Assembly (NCBI RefSeq): GCF_001613225.1
Contig: NZ_BDBY01000039.1
Span: 1-45,205 of the forward strand
Length of the DNA: 45,205 nt
From: Nocardia pseudovaccinii NBRC 100343
Lineage (GTDB): Bacteria; Actinomycetota; Actinomycetes; Mycobacteriales; Mycobacteriaceae
Direction of reading: 5' to 3'
Below are positions 17,136 to 27,568 of this stretch, one piece after another. The position numbers and the translations under genes were made by a program. The first letter of the stretch is position 1; every line of letters starts with the position of its first letter. A model generated the notes under the pieces. That model ran no database searches and was not told the origin of the DNA. It was given only the letters and a program-made list of their open reading frames with translations.

Positions 17136-18731
17136 TCAGTGCGCGGAACCATTTGCTTCGGACGACGCCGTGCCGTTCGTCTCGGACGATCCACCCGCGT
17201 GCGCGTATTGCGACAGCGCCGCCGCCAGTGCGTGCGGGACCCGGGCGCGCACCCGGGTGCCGCCCTCCTCGTGCACGGAGGTGGTGATGCGACCGTCCGC
17301 GTGGATACGGGCGAGCAGATCGCCCCGGGTGTAGGGCAGCAGCACACTGATTTCGACGTCGAGGCCGCCGAGCACCTCGGCGAGGCGCTCACGCAGCTCG
17401 GTGATGCCGGTCCCCTTGTGCGCCGAGACGTAGGACGCGTCGGGCAGCATCGCGCGCAGCCGAGTGAGTTCGACCGGGTCGACCGCATCGATCTTGTTGA
17501 CCACCAACAGCTCCGGCGGCGCCGGTGACCCCGACTGCTTGATCACATCGGTGATCACCTCGCGAACCGCCTTGATCTGCTCGGCGGGCAACGGGTCGGA
17601 ACCGTCGACGACGTGCAGCAGCAGATCCGCGCCGGTGACCTCCTCCAGGGTGGACCGGAACGCCTCGACCAACTGGGTCGGCAGATGCCGCACGAATCCG
17701 ACGGTATCGGTGAAGACGACCTCGCGACCGTCATCCAGTTCGGCACGACGGGTGGTCGGATCCAGGGTCGCGAACAGTGCGTCCTGGACCAGCAGGCCCG
17801 CGCCCGTCAGCGCGTTCATCAGGCTGGATTTGCCCGCATTGGTGTAGCCGACGATGGCGACCGACGGGATGCCACTCGAGGTGCGACGGGCCCGCTTGGT
17901 ATCGCGTGCGGTCTTCATTTCGCGAATCTCGCGGCGCAACTTGGCCATTCGCTCGCGAATGCGGCGACGGTCGGTTTCGATCTTGGTCTCACCGGGACCA
18001 CGCAGACCCACACCACCGCCGTTGCCGCCCGCGCGACCACCGGCCTGCCGGGACATGGACTCACCCCAACCGCGCAGTCGCGGCAGCATGTATTCCATCT
18101 GGGCCAGCGATACCTGCGCCTTACCTTCGCTGGAGGTGGCGTGCTGGGCGAAGATGTCCAGGATCAGTGCGGTCCGGTCGATCACCTTGACCTTGACGAC
18201 CTTCTCCAGCGCGGTCAGCTGCGCCGGGGTCAGTTCACCGTCGCAGATCACGGTATCCGCGCCGGTTTCGAGCACCACGGCGCGCAGTTCGTCGGCCTTG
18301 CCGGAACCGATATAGGTGGCCGGATCCGGCTTGTCGCGACGCTGGATCAGTCCTTCGAGCACCTCCGAACCCGCGGTTTCGGCGAGTGCGGCCAACTCGG
18401 CCATGCTCGCCTCGGCCTGCGTGGCGGTGCCCGTGGTCCAGACCCCGACCAGCACGACCCGCTCCAGTCGCAGCTGCCGGTATTCGACCTCGGTGATATC
18501 GGTGAGCTCGGTCGACAGACCCGCGACACGCCGCAGCGAGGAGCGCTCGTCGAGCTGCATCTCGCCGACGGTCGGGTCGGCCGTCGGGTCTGCGGTCCAC
18601 CCGGACCGCCGCATCCGCGCGGCGTGCTCGGCGACTACATCGCCGGTGTCTTCCGTCGTGTCCTCGACGGCCTCGACGTGGTCGTTGTCGTCGGCGGCCG
18701 GAGTGAATTCAAAAGTCTTCGATTTCGTCAT
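17136..18731 (-). CDS. hflX: ribosome-associated GTPase HflX
   Basis: A 531-residue HflX. The N-terminal HflX domain (about 75-250) has the typical RVVLVGVWTTGTATQAEASM, DPATYIGSGKADEL and ERTALILDIFAQHA-like (here DRTALILDIFAQHA) segments and SLAQMEYMLPRLRGWGESMS, followed by the GGxGxRGPGETKIETDRR coiled linker. The G domain has G1 GYTNAGKSS, G2/G3 region TLDPTTRR and DTVGFVRHLP, and G4 NKID. HflX splits stalled or hibernating 70S ribosomes; in mycobacteria it is linked to antibiotic tolerance. The first 75 residues are an acidic extension, common in actinobacteria. ATG 18731 is preferred to the longer open frame. Downstream of dapF as in M. tuberculosis. Confidence 0.96.
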   Translation of the reverse strand: MTKSKTFEFTPAADDNDHVEAVEDTTEDTGDVVAEHAARMRRSGWTADPTADPTVGEMQLDERSSLRRVAGLSTELTDITEVEYRQLRLERVVLVGVWTTGTATQAEASMAELAALAETAGSEVLEGLIQRRDKPDPATYIGSGKADELRAVVLETGADTVICDGELTPAQLTALEKVVKVKVIDRTALILDIFAQHATSSEGKAQVSLAQMEYMLPRLRGWGESMSRQAGGRAGGNGGGVGLRGPGETKIETDRRRIRERMAKLRREIREMKTARDTKRARRTSSGIPSVAIVGYTNAGKSSLMNALTGAGLLVQDALFATLDPTTRRAELDDGREVVFTDTVGFVRHLPTQLVEAFRSTLEEVTGADLLLHVVDGSDPLPAEQIKAVREVITDVIKQSGSPAPPELLVVNKIDAVDPVELTRLRAMLPDASYVSAHKGTGITELRERLAEVLGGLDVEISVLLPYTRGDLLARIHADGRITTSVHEEGGTRVRARVPHALAAALSQYAHAGGSSETNGTASSEANGSAH

Positions 18732-18836
18732 ACAACATCCATGCTGCCACGAGTGCTGACCGATGCGCATTCGGTTATCCCTGGACACGCCCGAGGTCGG
18801 TCCCCGCCTTTGCGCAGGCGAGGGGTATCAGCGAGC

Positions 18837-19742
18837 TCAGCTCGGCGAATGCGACGACCACCAGTCTTCGGCAATCCGACCTGTCGCCACCAGCACAGAC
18901 GGTCCGCGCAACCAGGCCGCGCCCTCGGCGAGGCGGACGGTGACCGCACCACCGAGCACCCGCACGCGCACCTCGCCGGTGTCGGTGGCGATGCGGAAAC
19001 CGTCGGCGGCCAGAGCGGCCGCCGCGGCGGCGACGGTTCCGGTTCCGCAGGAACGGGTTTCGCCGACACCGCGTTCGTACACGCGCATATCGACCGCGCC
19101 GTCGACCAATGCGGTCAGGATCTCGACATTCACGCCCTGCGGGAACAGGTCCGGGTCGAAGCCGGGTGCGACGGTGAGATCGAGTTTGGCAAGCGCGTCC
19201 ACGGACAGGCTCGCATCGACGCAGGCCAGGTGCGGATTGCCGACGTCGATGCCGATGCCGGGCAGCGCCCAACCACCGATGGTCGCGTTCGAGGAACCGA
19301 GCTCGCGTACGACCCCCATCCCGACGGTCACCTCACCATCGGCAGGCCCACCGGAATGCACGTTGACCGGACGCGCCCCCGCGCGACTTCCCACGACATA
19401 CTCCGTACGCGATTCCAGTCCCTTCGCCGCCAGGTAGTGCGCGAAAACCCGCACCCCGTTGCCGCACATCTCGGCGATCGAGCCGTCGGCATTGCGGTAG
19501 TCCATGAACCAGTCGGTATCGGCGATGCCCTCGGGAATCTCGGCGAGCACACCGGCGTCGCGCAGCGTGCCCGCGCGCGCCACCCGCAGCACACCGTCCG
19601 CGCCGAGTCCGCGGCGACGGTCGCACAGCGCGGCGACCCGGTCCGGCGTCAGGTCCAGCCGGACCTCCGGATCGGGCAGCACCACGAAATCGTTCTCGGT
19701 GCCGTGGCCCTTGGTGAACTCGATATTCGACACGTCGCGCAT
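18837..19742 (-). CDS. dapF: diaminopimelate epimerase
   Basis: A 301-residue DapF, converting LL- to meso-diaminopimelate for lysine and peptidoglycan synthesis. The two catalytic cysteines are in the canonical motifs [15 protein letters not shown] and [16 protein letters not shown]. The N-terminus [16 protein letters not shown] and the motif [11 protein letters not shown] are also typical. It lies 9 bp after the SpoU-type methylase gene, so it is probably co-transcribed with the miaA cluster. ATG 19742 is used; GTG at 19733 would remove three residues. Confidence 0.97.
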   Translation of the reverse strand: MRDVSNIEFTKGHGTENDFVVLPDPEVRLDLTPDRVAALCDRRRGLGADGVLRVARAGTLRDAGVLAEIPEGIADTDWFMDYRNADGSIAEMCGNGVRVFAHYLAAKGLESRTEYVVGSRAGARPVNVHSGGPADGEVTVGMGVVRELGSSNATIGGWALPGIGIDVGNPHLACVDASLSVDALAKLDLTVAPGFDPDLFPQGVNVEILTALVDGAVDMRVYERGVGETRSCGTGTVAAAAAALAADGFRIATDTGEVRVRVLGGAVTVRLAEGAAWLRGPSVLVATGRIAEDWWSSHSPS

Positions 19743-19751
19743 TCTCCCTGC

Positions 19752-20597
19752 TTATCGTCCTCGAACCAACGTACGGCGCTGCCGCGAAATTTCGTACAGC
19801 GCGACCGCGGCGGCCGAGGGAGCACCGAGCGAGCTAGCCGTGCCGCCCATCGGGATATAGACCATATCGTCACAGGCCTGCTGCCAGGCCGCGCTCATGC
19901 CGCTGGTCTCATTGCCCACGACAAGGATCGTCGCCTCGGTGAAGTCGTAGTCGAAAACCGCGTCCGCACCGTGCTCATCGGTGCCGATAATGCGGGTCGG
20001 GATGCCGCGCTGGATCTGCCGGTCACGGAATTCGAGCACCTGCGCGGGCCCGGCGACGCGCAGGATCGGCATGGCGAACAGCGAACCGGTGGATGCGCGG
20101 ACCGCCTGCGGATCGTATTGGTCGGCGCCGTGCCCGGTCACGATGATGCCGCTGGCACCGAATGCGTCGGCCGAGCGGATCAGCGTGCCGAGATTGCCCG
20201 GCGAATTGGGGCGATCGAAAACCACCACGACAGGTGGCGCGGCGTCACCGGGTTCGCCGGGCTCGAAGGTGTCGAGCTCGGGCTGCCTCGATATCGCGAC
20301 GGCCACCAATTCCGGTATGCCGGTGGACTTTTCGCCGAGTTCGGCCATCAACTCCGGAACCAGGCCGACCTGCGGCACGCCGCTGGTCTCCAATAGTTCG
20401 CGTGCCCAGCTCGACAGATCCGGCGCGCCGAGGCGGTAGAGCATCGTCTCCAGCGGCCAGTCGTTGGCGATCGCTTGCGTGATCGGGCGCACGCCCTGCA
20501 CCAGGAAGCGGCCGTCGCGGTGGCGCTTGGTCCGGTTGTTCAGATACGCCTGCCACACCTGGACCGAGGCATTTCGGGTACTCACACGACGTGTCAC
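19752..20597 (-). CDS. TrmH/SpoU-family RNA 2'-O-methyltransferase
   Basis: A 281-residue SPOUT methyltransferase. The N-terminal substrate-binding domain begins [20 protein letters not shown], and the knotted SAM-binding domain carries the three SpoU motifs: [20 protein letters not shown] (motif 1), [12 protein letters not shown] (motif 2) and [22 protein letters not shown] (motif 3, with the usual N in the SLN position replaced by G). The target, rRNA or tRNA ribose, is not predictable. Replacement of the motif-3 Asn by Gly is unusual and could affect activity. The start is GTG at 20597, overlapping the miaA stop (GTGA); a second GTG at 20585 is the alternative. Confidence 0.88.
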   Translation of the reverse strand: MTRRVSTRNASVQVWQAYLNNRTKRHRDGRFLVQGVRPITQAIANDWPLETMLYRLGAPDLSSWARELLETSGVPQVGLVPELMAELGEKSTGIPELVAVAISRQPELDTFEPGEPGDAAPPVVVVFDRPNSPGNLGTLIRSADAFGASGIIVTGHGADQYDPQAVRASTGSLFAMPILRVAGPAQVLEFRDRQIQRGIPTRIIGTDEHGADAVFDYDFTEATILVVGNETSGMSAAWQQACDDMVYIPMGGTASSLGAPSAAAVALYEISRQRRTLVRGR

Positions 20598-21511
20598 TGC
20601 GGGGTCCGTTCTTTCTCGAGCAGGGACAACGCGACCGCGACCAGATCGGGATCGGCGCCGTCCACCCACCGCACCCTGGGATCGCGGCGGAACCACGAGC
20701 GCTGCCGCCGGACATAGCGCCGGGTACCGATCAGGGTGCGTTCCTGCGCGTGGATCAGGTCGTATTCGTTGTCCAGGTACGACAGGACTTGTGCGTAGCC
20801 GATCGCCCGGCGCGCCGTGACGCCGTCCCGCAGACCTTTATCGATCAGTCCGCGGACCTCGTCGACGAGACCGGCTTCGAACATCAGCGCGGTGCGCCGC
20901 TCGATGCGCTCGTCGAGTTCGGCGGTGTCGCGGTCCACTCCGATGATCACGGTGTCCCAACGCGGTTTTCCGATGACCGGCGCCGAGGCCGCGAAGGGGC
21001 GCCCGGTGAGTTCGACGACCTCGAGCGCACGCACCATGCGGCGGCCGTCGGTGGGCAGGATGGTCGCCGCGGCCGCCGGATCGGCCGCTTTCAACGCCTC
21101 GTGCACCGCGACGACACCGCGCTCGGCCAGCAGTGTTTCCCAGCGTGCGCGCACCGTCGGATCGGTGGCCGGAAATTCCCAATCATCCAGCAGCGCTTGG
21201 ACATACATCATCGAGCCGCCGACGATGATCGGCGTACGGCCGCGCGCCATGATCTCGCGCACGTCGACGCTGGCCGCGGCCTGATAGGCGGCGACGGTCG
21301 CGGTTTCGGTGACCTCGAGGACATCGAGTTGGTGATGCGGGATGTCCCGGCGTTCGGTGGGCAGGAGTTTCGCGGTGCCGACATCCATGCCGCGATAGAG
21401 CTGCATCGCGTCGATGTTCACGATTTCGCCGCCGAGTCGTTCGGCGAGGTCGAGGCCGAGGTCGGATTTGCCGGTGGCGGTGGGCCCGACGACGGCGATC
21501 GGCGTCGTCAC
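20594..21511 (-). CDS. miaA: tRNA dimethylallyltransferase
   Basis: A 305-residue MiaA that isopentenylates A37 of tRNAs reading UNN codons. The P-loop [15 protein letters not shown] (about 9-23), the conserved [30 protein letters not shown] and the RRAIGYAQ region are all present. Its product is the substrate of MiaB, encoded further along the window, so both steps of ms2i6A37 synthesis are here. The start codon is GTG, overlapping the upstream stop (GTGA), and the stop overlaps the next GTG. It is the middle of a tightly coupled run 22290-18837. Confidence 0.97.
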   Translation of the reverse strand: MTTPIAVVGPTATGKSDLGLDLAERLGGEIVNIDAMQLYRGMDVGTAKLLPTERRDIPHHQLDVLEVTETATVAAYQAAASVDVREIMARGRTPIIVGGSMMYVQALLDDWEFPATDPTVRARWETLLAERGVVAVHEALKAADPAAAATILPTDGRRMVRALEVVELTGRPFAASAPVIGKPRWDTVIIGVDRDTAELDERIERRTALMFEAGLVDEVRGLIDKGLRDGVTARRAIGYAQVLSYLDNEYDLIHAQERTLIGTRRYVRRQRSWFRRDPRVRWVDGADPDLVAVALSLLEKERTPQ

Positions 21512-22290
21512 CGATCACCTCCCGATGTGCGCCAGACGCTCACCTGATAGCCGACGCCGAACGGGGCACCGCTGTACAGGGTTTCGACGGATGGGGCGAC
21601 CGAATCGGCGGCGAAAAGTCCGGCGAGCACCTGATAGGCCGCGCGGCCGGATAGCACGAGTTCGGCGCACAACGCCGGATCCATGGCGAGCAGTGCGGCG
21701 GTATCGCCGTCGGCCAGGGCACGGTCCAGTTCGCGCTGCACGTCGGCGGCGCGCTCGTCGAGGTAGCCCGGCGCCTCGAGGGTCAGGGTCGCCGCACCGT
21801 CCGCGACGATAAGAACGCCCGCCTGCTCGGGCGAATCGTCCAGGGCGGTACGCAACTGTGCACCGATCCGGGCGCATTCGTCGGCGGGTGTGTCGACGGC
21901 GACGAGGGTCGTCGCGGCCACCGCATCCGGTGCGACCTGACCACGCAACCACCCGGCGATCAGGGCGGGCAGCGGCTGCTGCGGATCCGCCGCGCCGGAT
22001 GTTCGCCGCGATCGCGACAGCGCGTCCGCCGAAAGCCCGACGTGCACGTCCGCACCGAAACCGCGAAAAGTGCCGACCGCGTCCGGTCCGACGACCTGCG
22101 CGGCCGCGCCCACACCCACGACGGTCCAGTGCCGAGTCGTCGCGGCCAACGCGTCGACCGCGGCGAGGGCGGCCGCGCGCAACACCGCGGGCGCGTCATC
22201 GGAATCCGACCCGGCCGCGTGCTCGAGACCGCCGCAGAGCTCGGGCACCAGGATCGGCGGCGACGGGACCAGGGCCGCAATGGAGAACAC
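21508..22290 (-). CDS. Rv2728c-like conserved protein, LigB/extradiol-dioxygenase superfamily fold
   Basis: A 260-residue alanine-rich protein that starts [21 protein letters not shown]. The [10 protein letters not shown] start and internal [20 protein letters not shown] motifs resemble class III extradiol dioxygenase (LigB, MEMO-like) proteins, and the position directly upstream of miaA matches M. tuberculosis Rv2728c. Metal-ligand histidines of active dioxygenases are not evident, so a catalytic role is doubtful. GTG at 22290 is preferred to the longer frame (22377) because the extra residues are not family-like. Overlap with miaA is four bases. Confidence 0.72.
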   Translation of the reverse strand: MFSIAALVPSPPILVPELCGGLEHAAGSDSDDAPAVLRAAALAAVDALAATTRHWTVVGVGAAAQVVGPDAVGTFRGFGADVHVGLSADALSRSRRTSGAADPQQPLPALIAGWLRGQVAPDAVAATTLVAVDTPADECARIGAQLRTALDDSPEQAGVLIVADGAATLTLEAPGYLDERAADVQRELDRALADGDTAALLAMDPALCAELVLSGRAAYQVLAGLFAADSVAPSVETLYSGAPFGVGYQVSVWRTSGGDR

Positions 22291-22554
22291 GCCGTAACCG
22301 TAGTCGTTCGCCGAATCCGCGATCCACAGCACCGCTGCGGCGTCCGCAACCTCCGGGTTCGAGTGTCTCTGCCGCAAACTCGGCCGAGATTGATAGTGTT
22401 CGAGGTGCTACAACCCAGGTCATCACGGGTTGATTTCCCTGGGAATCATCAGTCGGAGGGCATTGATCGATGGTTTACAGGGCTCAAACCGGGTTCAATG
22501 GAGTGAGCTAGGGCGTAACCAGGCAGCCGTGACGCGCGGCAGGGACGAGGAGCA

Positions 22555-23985
22555 ATGAGCGAGAGCAACGGAACGGCGAAAGCGACCCCCGGCAGCACGT
22601 CGCGCCCCTCGGATTCCCCGAAGGCCGCCGTGCCTAAACCTTCCGCCGCCCCGAAACCAGCCCCGGCCCCCAAACCGGGCGGGTCGGCGGCCCATCCCAA
22701 GCCGCATGCGGTCAAACCGGCCCCGGGGCCGGCCGCACAGCAGCATCCGCATCCGGTCGTCGTGCCGACCGTCAGCGATCCGAGTGCGTGGGGTCGCGTC
22801 GACGACGACGGCACCGCGTGGGTGAAGACCGCCGAGGGCGAGCGCGTCGTCGGATCCTGGCAGGCCGGTGACGCCGCCGAGGGCCTGGCGCACTTCGGCC
22901 GTAGGTTCGACGATCTGGCCACCGAGGTGGCGCTGCTCGAGGCGCGACTGGCCGCTGGCGCGGACGCCCGCAAGACCAAGGCGGCCGCGGTCACCATCGC
23001 CGAATCGCTGCCCACCGCGGCGGTCATCGGCGATGTCGAGGGGCTCGCCCAGCGACTGCAGGCCATTGCCGAACACTCCGAAGAGGCGGCGGCGCACGCC
23101 AAGGAGGAGAAGGAAAAGGCCAGGCACGAGCACACCGAGCGCAAGGAAGCGCTGTGCGCCGAGGCCGAGAAGATCGCCACCGAATCCACCCAGTGGAAGG
23201 CCGCGGGCGATCGGCTGCGCGAAATCCTGGACGAGTGGAAGTCCATCCGCGGTGTGGACCGCAAGGTCGACGATGCACTGTGGAAGCGCTACTCCAAGGC
23301 GCGTGAGGCGTTCAACCGCCGCCGTGGCGCGCACTTCGCCGAACTCGACCGCGAACGCGCGGCCGCGAAGTCGCGCAAGGAAGAACTCTGCGTGCGCGCC
23401 GAGGAACTTTCCGGTTCCACCGACTGGGTCGGCACGGCCGGTGTTTTCCGCGATCTACTCGCCGAATGGAAGGCCGCGGGCCGTGCGCCGCGCGAGGCCG
23501 ACGAGGCACTGTGGCGGCGTTTCAAGAGCGCCCAGGACGTCTTCTTCGCCGCGCGCAATGCCGCCGTCTCCGAGCGCGACGCCGAATTCGAGCAGAACGC
23601 CGCCGCCAAGGAAGAACTGCTGCACGCCTACGCACACATCGATCCCTCGACCGGTCTGGACGCCGCCCGCGCCGCCCTGCGCGAACTCCAGGACAAATGG
23701 GACACGATCGGCAAGGTCCCGCGCGAACGCATACAGGAACTCGAGGGCAAACTCCGCACCATCGAAAAGCGCGTCCGCGACGCGGCCGACGCCCAATGGC
23801 GCCGCACCGATCCCGAGGCCATGGCCCGGGCCGCCCAATTCCGCGAACGTGTCGCCCAATTCGAGGAACAGGCCGCCAAGGCAACCGCCGCAGGCAACAA
23901 GCGCGACGCGGAGAAGGCACTCGAGCAAGCCAAACAGTGGCGCGAGTGGGCCGAGGCCGCAGAGGGCGCAGTCAGCAACCGCTGA
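22555..23985 (+). CDS. DUF349 domain protein (Rv2731-like)
   Basis: A 476-residue charged, helical protein. Residues 1-70 are Pro/Ala/Lys-rich and probably disordered; [20 protein letters not shown] (about 75-95) is the conserved actinobacterial start of the folded part. Several DUF349 repeats follow, each with W-KAAG-x-R or EWK motifs (about 200, 275, 295 and 385), in long coiled-coil helices. The function of DUF349 proteins is unknown. The ATG has GAGGAG upstream. It is divergent from the Rv2728c-like gene across 264 bp in which I see no strong promoter signature, and corresponds to Rv2731 in M. tuberculosis order. The transposon inserted 314 bp beyond its stop. Confidence 0.87.
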   Translation: MSESNGTAKATPGSTSRPSDSPKAAVPKPSAAPKPAPAPKPGGSAAHPKPHAVKPAPGPAAQQHPHPVVVPTVSDPSAWGRVDDDGTAWVKTAEGERVVGSWQAGDAAEGLAHFGRRFDDLATEVALLEARLAAGADARKTKAAAVTIAESLPTAAVIGDVEGLAQRLQAIAEHSEEAAAHAKEEKEKARHEHTERKEALCAEAEKIATESTQWKAAGDRLREILDEWKSIRGVDRKVDDALWKRYSKAREAFNRRRGAHFAELDRERAAAKSRKEELCVRAEELSGSTDWVGTAGVFRDLLAEWKAAGRAPREADEALWRRFKSAQDVFFAARNAAVSERDAEFEQNAAAKEELLHAYAHIDPSTGLDAARAALRELQDKWDTIGKVPRERIQELEGKLRTIEKRVRDAADAQWRRTDPEAMARAAQFRERVAQFEEQAAKATAAGNKRDAEKALEQAKQWREWAEAAEGAVSNR

Positions 23986-24196
23986 CCCTGTACCGCCATG
24001 CGGTGGCGCCGATCGCACGGTCGCGCGACCGGTAGACGAACTCGGTGCGATCGGCACCCGGCCGTCGATGCGGCCCCTCGGAGGCGAGACGAGTGCCATC
24101 CAGGCACGCGCGAGGCCAGTGCTGCGTGTCTTCCGCACGGCTCGGTCTCGGACTCGCGTGGAATTCGATCTGTCTCCGGAGACACCGATCACGAAA

Positions 24197-24226
24197 TCTC
24201 TGTGCGGAACGGATTCACCGCAGAGA
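24197..24226 (+). terminator. weak hairpin between the DUF349 gene and the transposon
   Basis: The 314-bp gap 23986-24299 holds no convincing gene. It contains a perfect 14-bp palindrome TGTCTCCGGAGACA (24171-24184) and, 12 bp later, a bulged stem formed by TCTCTG-x2-CGG and CCGCAGAGA. Either may end transcription of the DUF349 gene. Confidence 0.32.
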
Positions 24227-24294
24227 CAAGTGAGATCCTCGGTAGCGCCAGCCCGCCGGAGCGGATCGGGCATCGGATCTGCGATTGTCGATGC

Positions 24295-24299
24295 GATAC
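24295..24299. repeat. target-site duplication, left copy (GATAC)
   Basis: GATAC immediately before the left terminal inverted repeat. An identical pentamer follows the right end (30606-30610). Tn3-family elements duplicate 5 bp on insertion. Confidence 0.93.
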
Positions 24300-24359
24300 G
24301 GGGTTCCGGTAGTTTTCGCGCGAAAAACAACACATATGGCTGGACCAGCGGCGATGGCG
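24300..24359 (+). repeat. left terminal inverted repeat (60 bp)
   Basis: Starts GGGGTTCCGGTAGTT and matches the reverse complement of 30546-30605 at 58 of 60 positions; the differences are at positions 16 and 51 counted from the end. Confidence 0.95.
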
Positions 24360-24447
24360 TTGTGATCGGTTCGGGCTGCGGGCGGGTGCGGTAGGTGCTC
24401 GGCTTGGCTGTCGATGGTGTTGATCGGCGTGGTGGAGGTCGGGTTTC

Positions 24448-27400
24448 GTGGCGACGCAGGTGTTCGCGGCTGAGGAGTTGGCGCGTCTGCGGGAGTTTCC
24501 GGAGATCAGCCGCGAGGAGCTGTTCCGGTTCTTCACGCTGACCCCCGCTGATACCGCGTTCGTCGCACCAGGGCGGGGGCGTGGCCCGGAGGATCAGCTC
24601 GGCCTTGCGGTGGCGTTGTGCACGCTGCCGTGGTTGGGGTTCGTGCCGGACAAGGTGGCGGCCGCGCCGCCGGTGGCGGTGGCCCGGTTGGCCGATCAGT
24701 TGAAAGTCGATGCGTCGCAGATCCGTTCGTACGGTCGTCGGGCGCAGACCCGCACCAAGCATCTGCGGTTGGTGGCTCAGTATCTGAGCTGGCGGACTGC
24801 GGGTGCGATGGAGTTGAAGGAGCTGGACGAGTTCCTGTTGGCGCGGGCGATGGAACATGATTCGCCGACGCTGTTGTTCCGGTTGGGGTGTGAGTATCTG
24901 ATCTCGGCGCGGGTGATCCGGCCCAGCCCCGACACCGTGGTTCGCCGCGTCGTGCGCGTGCGTGAACAGGCACAACGCGAGACCTATGATCGGCTCGCGC
25001 GCGAGTTCACACCGCAGCGCTGCGCGGAGTTGGACGCGCTGCTGGTCACCGATTCCTCGATTCGGATGGCACGGTTGCGGTGGTTGTCGACCGGTCCGGT
25101 GGAGGCATCCGCGTCCGCGGTGCGCAACGAGGTCGAGAAGCTGGGGTTCGTGCGGGGCTTGGGTGCGGACACCCTCGATCTGTCGGTGCTTCCCGCGGAG
25201 CGTCGCCGGTTCCTGGCCACGCTGGGCCGCCGTCTGACTCCGCAGGCCCTCGAACGGCGCGACCCGGAGCGCCGGTACCCGATTTTGTTGACGGTGCTGG
25301 CGCAGTCGGGCACCGATGTGCTCGACGAGGTGGTGGCGCTGTTCGATCAAGCATTGTCGGGGAAGTTCAGTGCCGCTGAGAATCGGATGCGTGAGCAGTT
25401 GGCCGACCGCGCCAAGACCGGCGAAGACCGCCAAGCGCTGCTGGACGACCTACTTTCTATCCTGATCGACCCGCAGATCCCCGACGAGGATGTGGGCGGA
25501 TTGATCCGGGGTGAAGGTATCGGGTTGGAGCGGTTGCGGGCCGCGATCGCTCAAGCCCAACCACGGCTGCCGCGTGATCACGGGCATCTGGCCGCGCTCG
25601 ACAGCTCGTATTCGTATCTGCGGAAGTTCACTCCGGCGGTGTTGTCGGCAGTCCGGTTCGCCGGCGGTACCTCGGCGACGGAGTTGCTGATCGCGGTGAA
25701 CATGCTGCGCGAGCTGAACGCGACCGGTCGCCGCAAGGTGTTCGACGACGCACCGACGGGATTCGTCCCGGTCAAGTGGCGCGGCTATCTCGAACAGGCG
25801 CGCACGAGCGGCAACACCGTGGCCTACCGGCACTATTGGGAGCTGTGCGTGCTGCTCGGGCTGCGGGACGGGCTGCGCACCGGGGATGTGTTCGTGCCTG
25901 GGTCGCGCCGCTACGCCGATCCGGCCGCCTACCTGCTCACCCCCGCGCAGTGGGAGCCCCAGCGCACCGAATTCTGCCGCCTGGTCGGCAAACCAGCCGA
26001 CCGGGCTGCCGCGCTGGCCGCGCTCACCGACGAATGGCATACGGCGGTCGGCGAGCTGGAGCAGCTGCTGGCCGCCGGGGACAGGCCAGTGCGCCTGGAC
26101 GAGGCCGGTGATCTGGTGATCTCCCCGCTGACCGCCGAGGACATCCCGACCGAGGCCATCGAGTTGAAGGTCGAGCTGACCGAGATGCTGCCGTTCGCGC
26201 CGATCGTGTCACTGCTGATCGAGCTGGACAAACGCACCGGCTACCTGGACTGCTTCACCCACGCGGGCGGCAAGCAGGCCCGAAGCCCGGAGCTGAAACG
26301 CAATCTGATCGCGGTCCTGCTGGCCTATTCGACCAACCTCGGACTGACCAATATGGCTGCCGCGTCGGGGATCTCCTACGACATCCTGGACTGGACCGCG
26401 GAGTGGTATGTGCGAGAGGAGACGCTACGCGCGGCGAACCTGGCGATCATCGGCTACCACCAACGACTGCCACTGACCATGGTGTTCGGCACCGGCACCC
26501 TGTCCTCGTCGGACGGGCAGCGGTTCCCCACTCGCGGCAAGTCCACCACCGCCCGCGCGGTGAATCACTTCTTCGCTGAGGAGGGCCTGTCGACCTATAC
26601 CCACGTCACCGATCAGCACACCACCTACGGCACCAAGGTAATCGTCACCACGCGCCGCGAAGCCCACTACGTGCTCGACGAAATCCTGGGCAACGCAACG
26701 GATCTGCCCATCACCGAGCACGCCACCGATACCCACGGGGTCACTCTGGTGAACTTCGCGCTGTTCGACCTGCTCGGGATGCAGCTGTCCCCACGCATCC
26801 GCGACCTGGGCAAGATCACCCTGTACCGGCCCGTACCTCGCGCCGACGCCGAGGCGCGGTTCCCGATCGCGGGCCCGCTGCTGACCCGCAAGCTGAACCT
26901 GGACCTGATCGCCGAGCACTACGACGACCTGCTCAGGTTGGCCGGGTCGCTGAAGTTCGGGCACGCCACCGCGTCCCTGCTGGTCGGCAAACTGTCGGCC
27001 TCGGCGGCAGAACGCCCTCGCCGCGGCGCTCAAGGAATACGGCGCGATGCGGCGCACCATCTACGCCTGCCGGTACCTCACCGATCCGGACTACCGGCGC
27101 AAGATCTCCCGGCAACTCAACAAGGGCGAATCCATCCACGCCCTCAAACGCGGCCTCATCTACGCCCACGAAGGCGCTTTCCGTGCCCGTCACCTGGAAG
27201 CCCAAACCGAGCAAGCATGGTGCCTGACCCTGGTCACCAACGCGGTTATCGCCTGGACCACAGAGTATTACGGTCTAGCTGTGGACCAGATGCGCCGTCA
27301 GGGCCGCCGCATCGACGCCGATGTGCTGGGCCACATCAGCCCGGCGCAGAGCGCCAACATCAACTTCTTCGGCGCGATCGAGGTCGACATAGAGGCCGAA

Positions 27401-27460
27401 CTCGCGGCGCTCGGGCCCACCGGCTACCGGCCGCTACGAGTCCGCGACACCCTGTTCTGA
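24448..27460 (+). pseudogene. tnpA: Tn3-family transposase TnpA, apparent +1 frameshift near codon 852
   Basis: Start GTG 24448 with GGAGG nine bases upstream. The N-terminal DUF4158-like part (EELARLREFPEIS, GLAVALCTLPWLGFVP) and the DDE part are typical of Tn3 transposases. The first two acidic residues are visible as Asp689 in SSDGQRFPT (26512) and Asp761 in ATDTHG (26728). After KLSAS (about 27000) the frame turns into arginine-rich nonsense running to 27564, while the true C-terminus continues one frame over from 27005 (RQNALAAALKEYGAMRRTIY) and ends RVRDTLF at 27460. The third acidic residue, Glu894 in NKGE (27128), is therefore in the other frame. One extra G in TCGGCGGCAG explains it. 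Repaired length is about 1003 residues, normal for the family. Either inactive, or a sequence error. Confidence 0.9.
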
Positions 27461-27533
27461 GAATCGAGGGCACAGGTGCGATCGAGCGGGATCCCGCACT
27501 CCCGGGTGCAGTGGTACACATCACACACGATGG

Positions 27534-27560
27534 TGTCATGTTCCGGCGGTCGGTGGTGTC
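27534..27560 (+). promoter_or_regulatory. predicted ECF41-type promoter of the cargo operon
   Basis: TGTCATG at 27534-27540, then 16 bp, then TGTC at 27557-27560. The motif I recall for ECF41 sigma factors is TGTCACA, 16 bp, CGTC, so spacing fits exactly with two mismatches in the -35 and one in the -10. Transcription would begin at about 27565-27568, giving an almost leaderless mRNA for the ATG at 27569. This suggests the sigma factor drives its own operon. Confidence 0.55.
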
Positions 27561-27568
27561 TTGAGGGC

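Noticed and set aside
17613..20396. A 927-codon open frame on the plus strand opposite hflX, dapF and the methylase
   Set aside because: It is the complement of three well-supported genes; its translation is His/Arg/Gly-rich and lacks any domain, as expected of an antisense frame in high-GC DNA.
26990..27564. Programmed frameshifting in tnpA
   Set aside because: Tn3 transposases are not known to use it, there is no slippery heptamer at the junction, and one extra base is enough to explain the shift.
24448..27564. Taking the full 1038-codon frame as the transposase
   Set aside because: After 27000 the frame is Arg/Pro-rich nonsense, while the conserved Tn3 C-terminus is in the neighbouring frame and ends at 27460.
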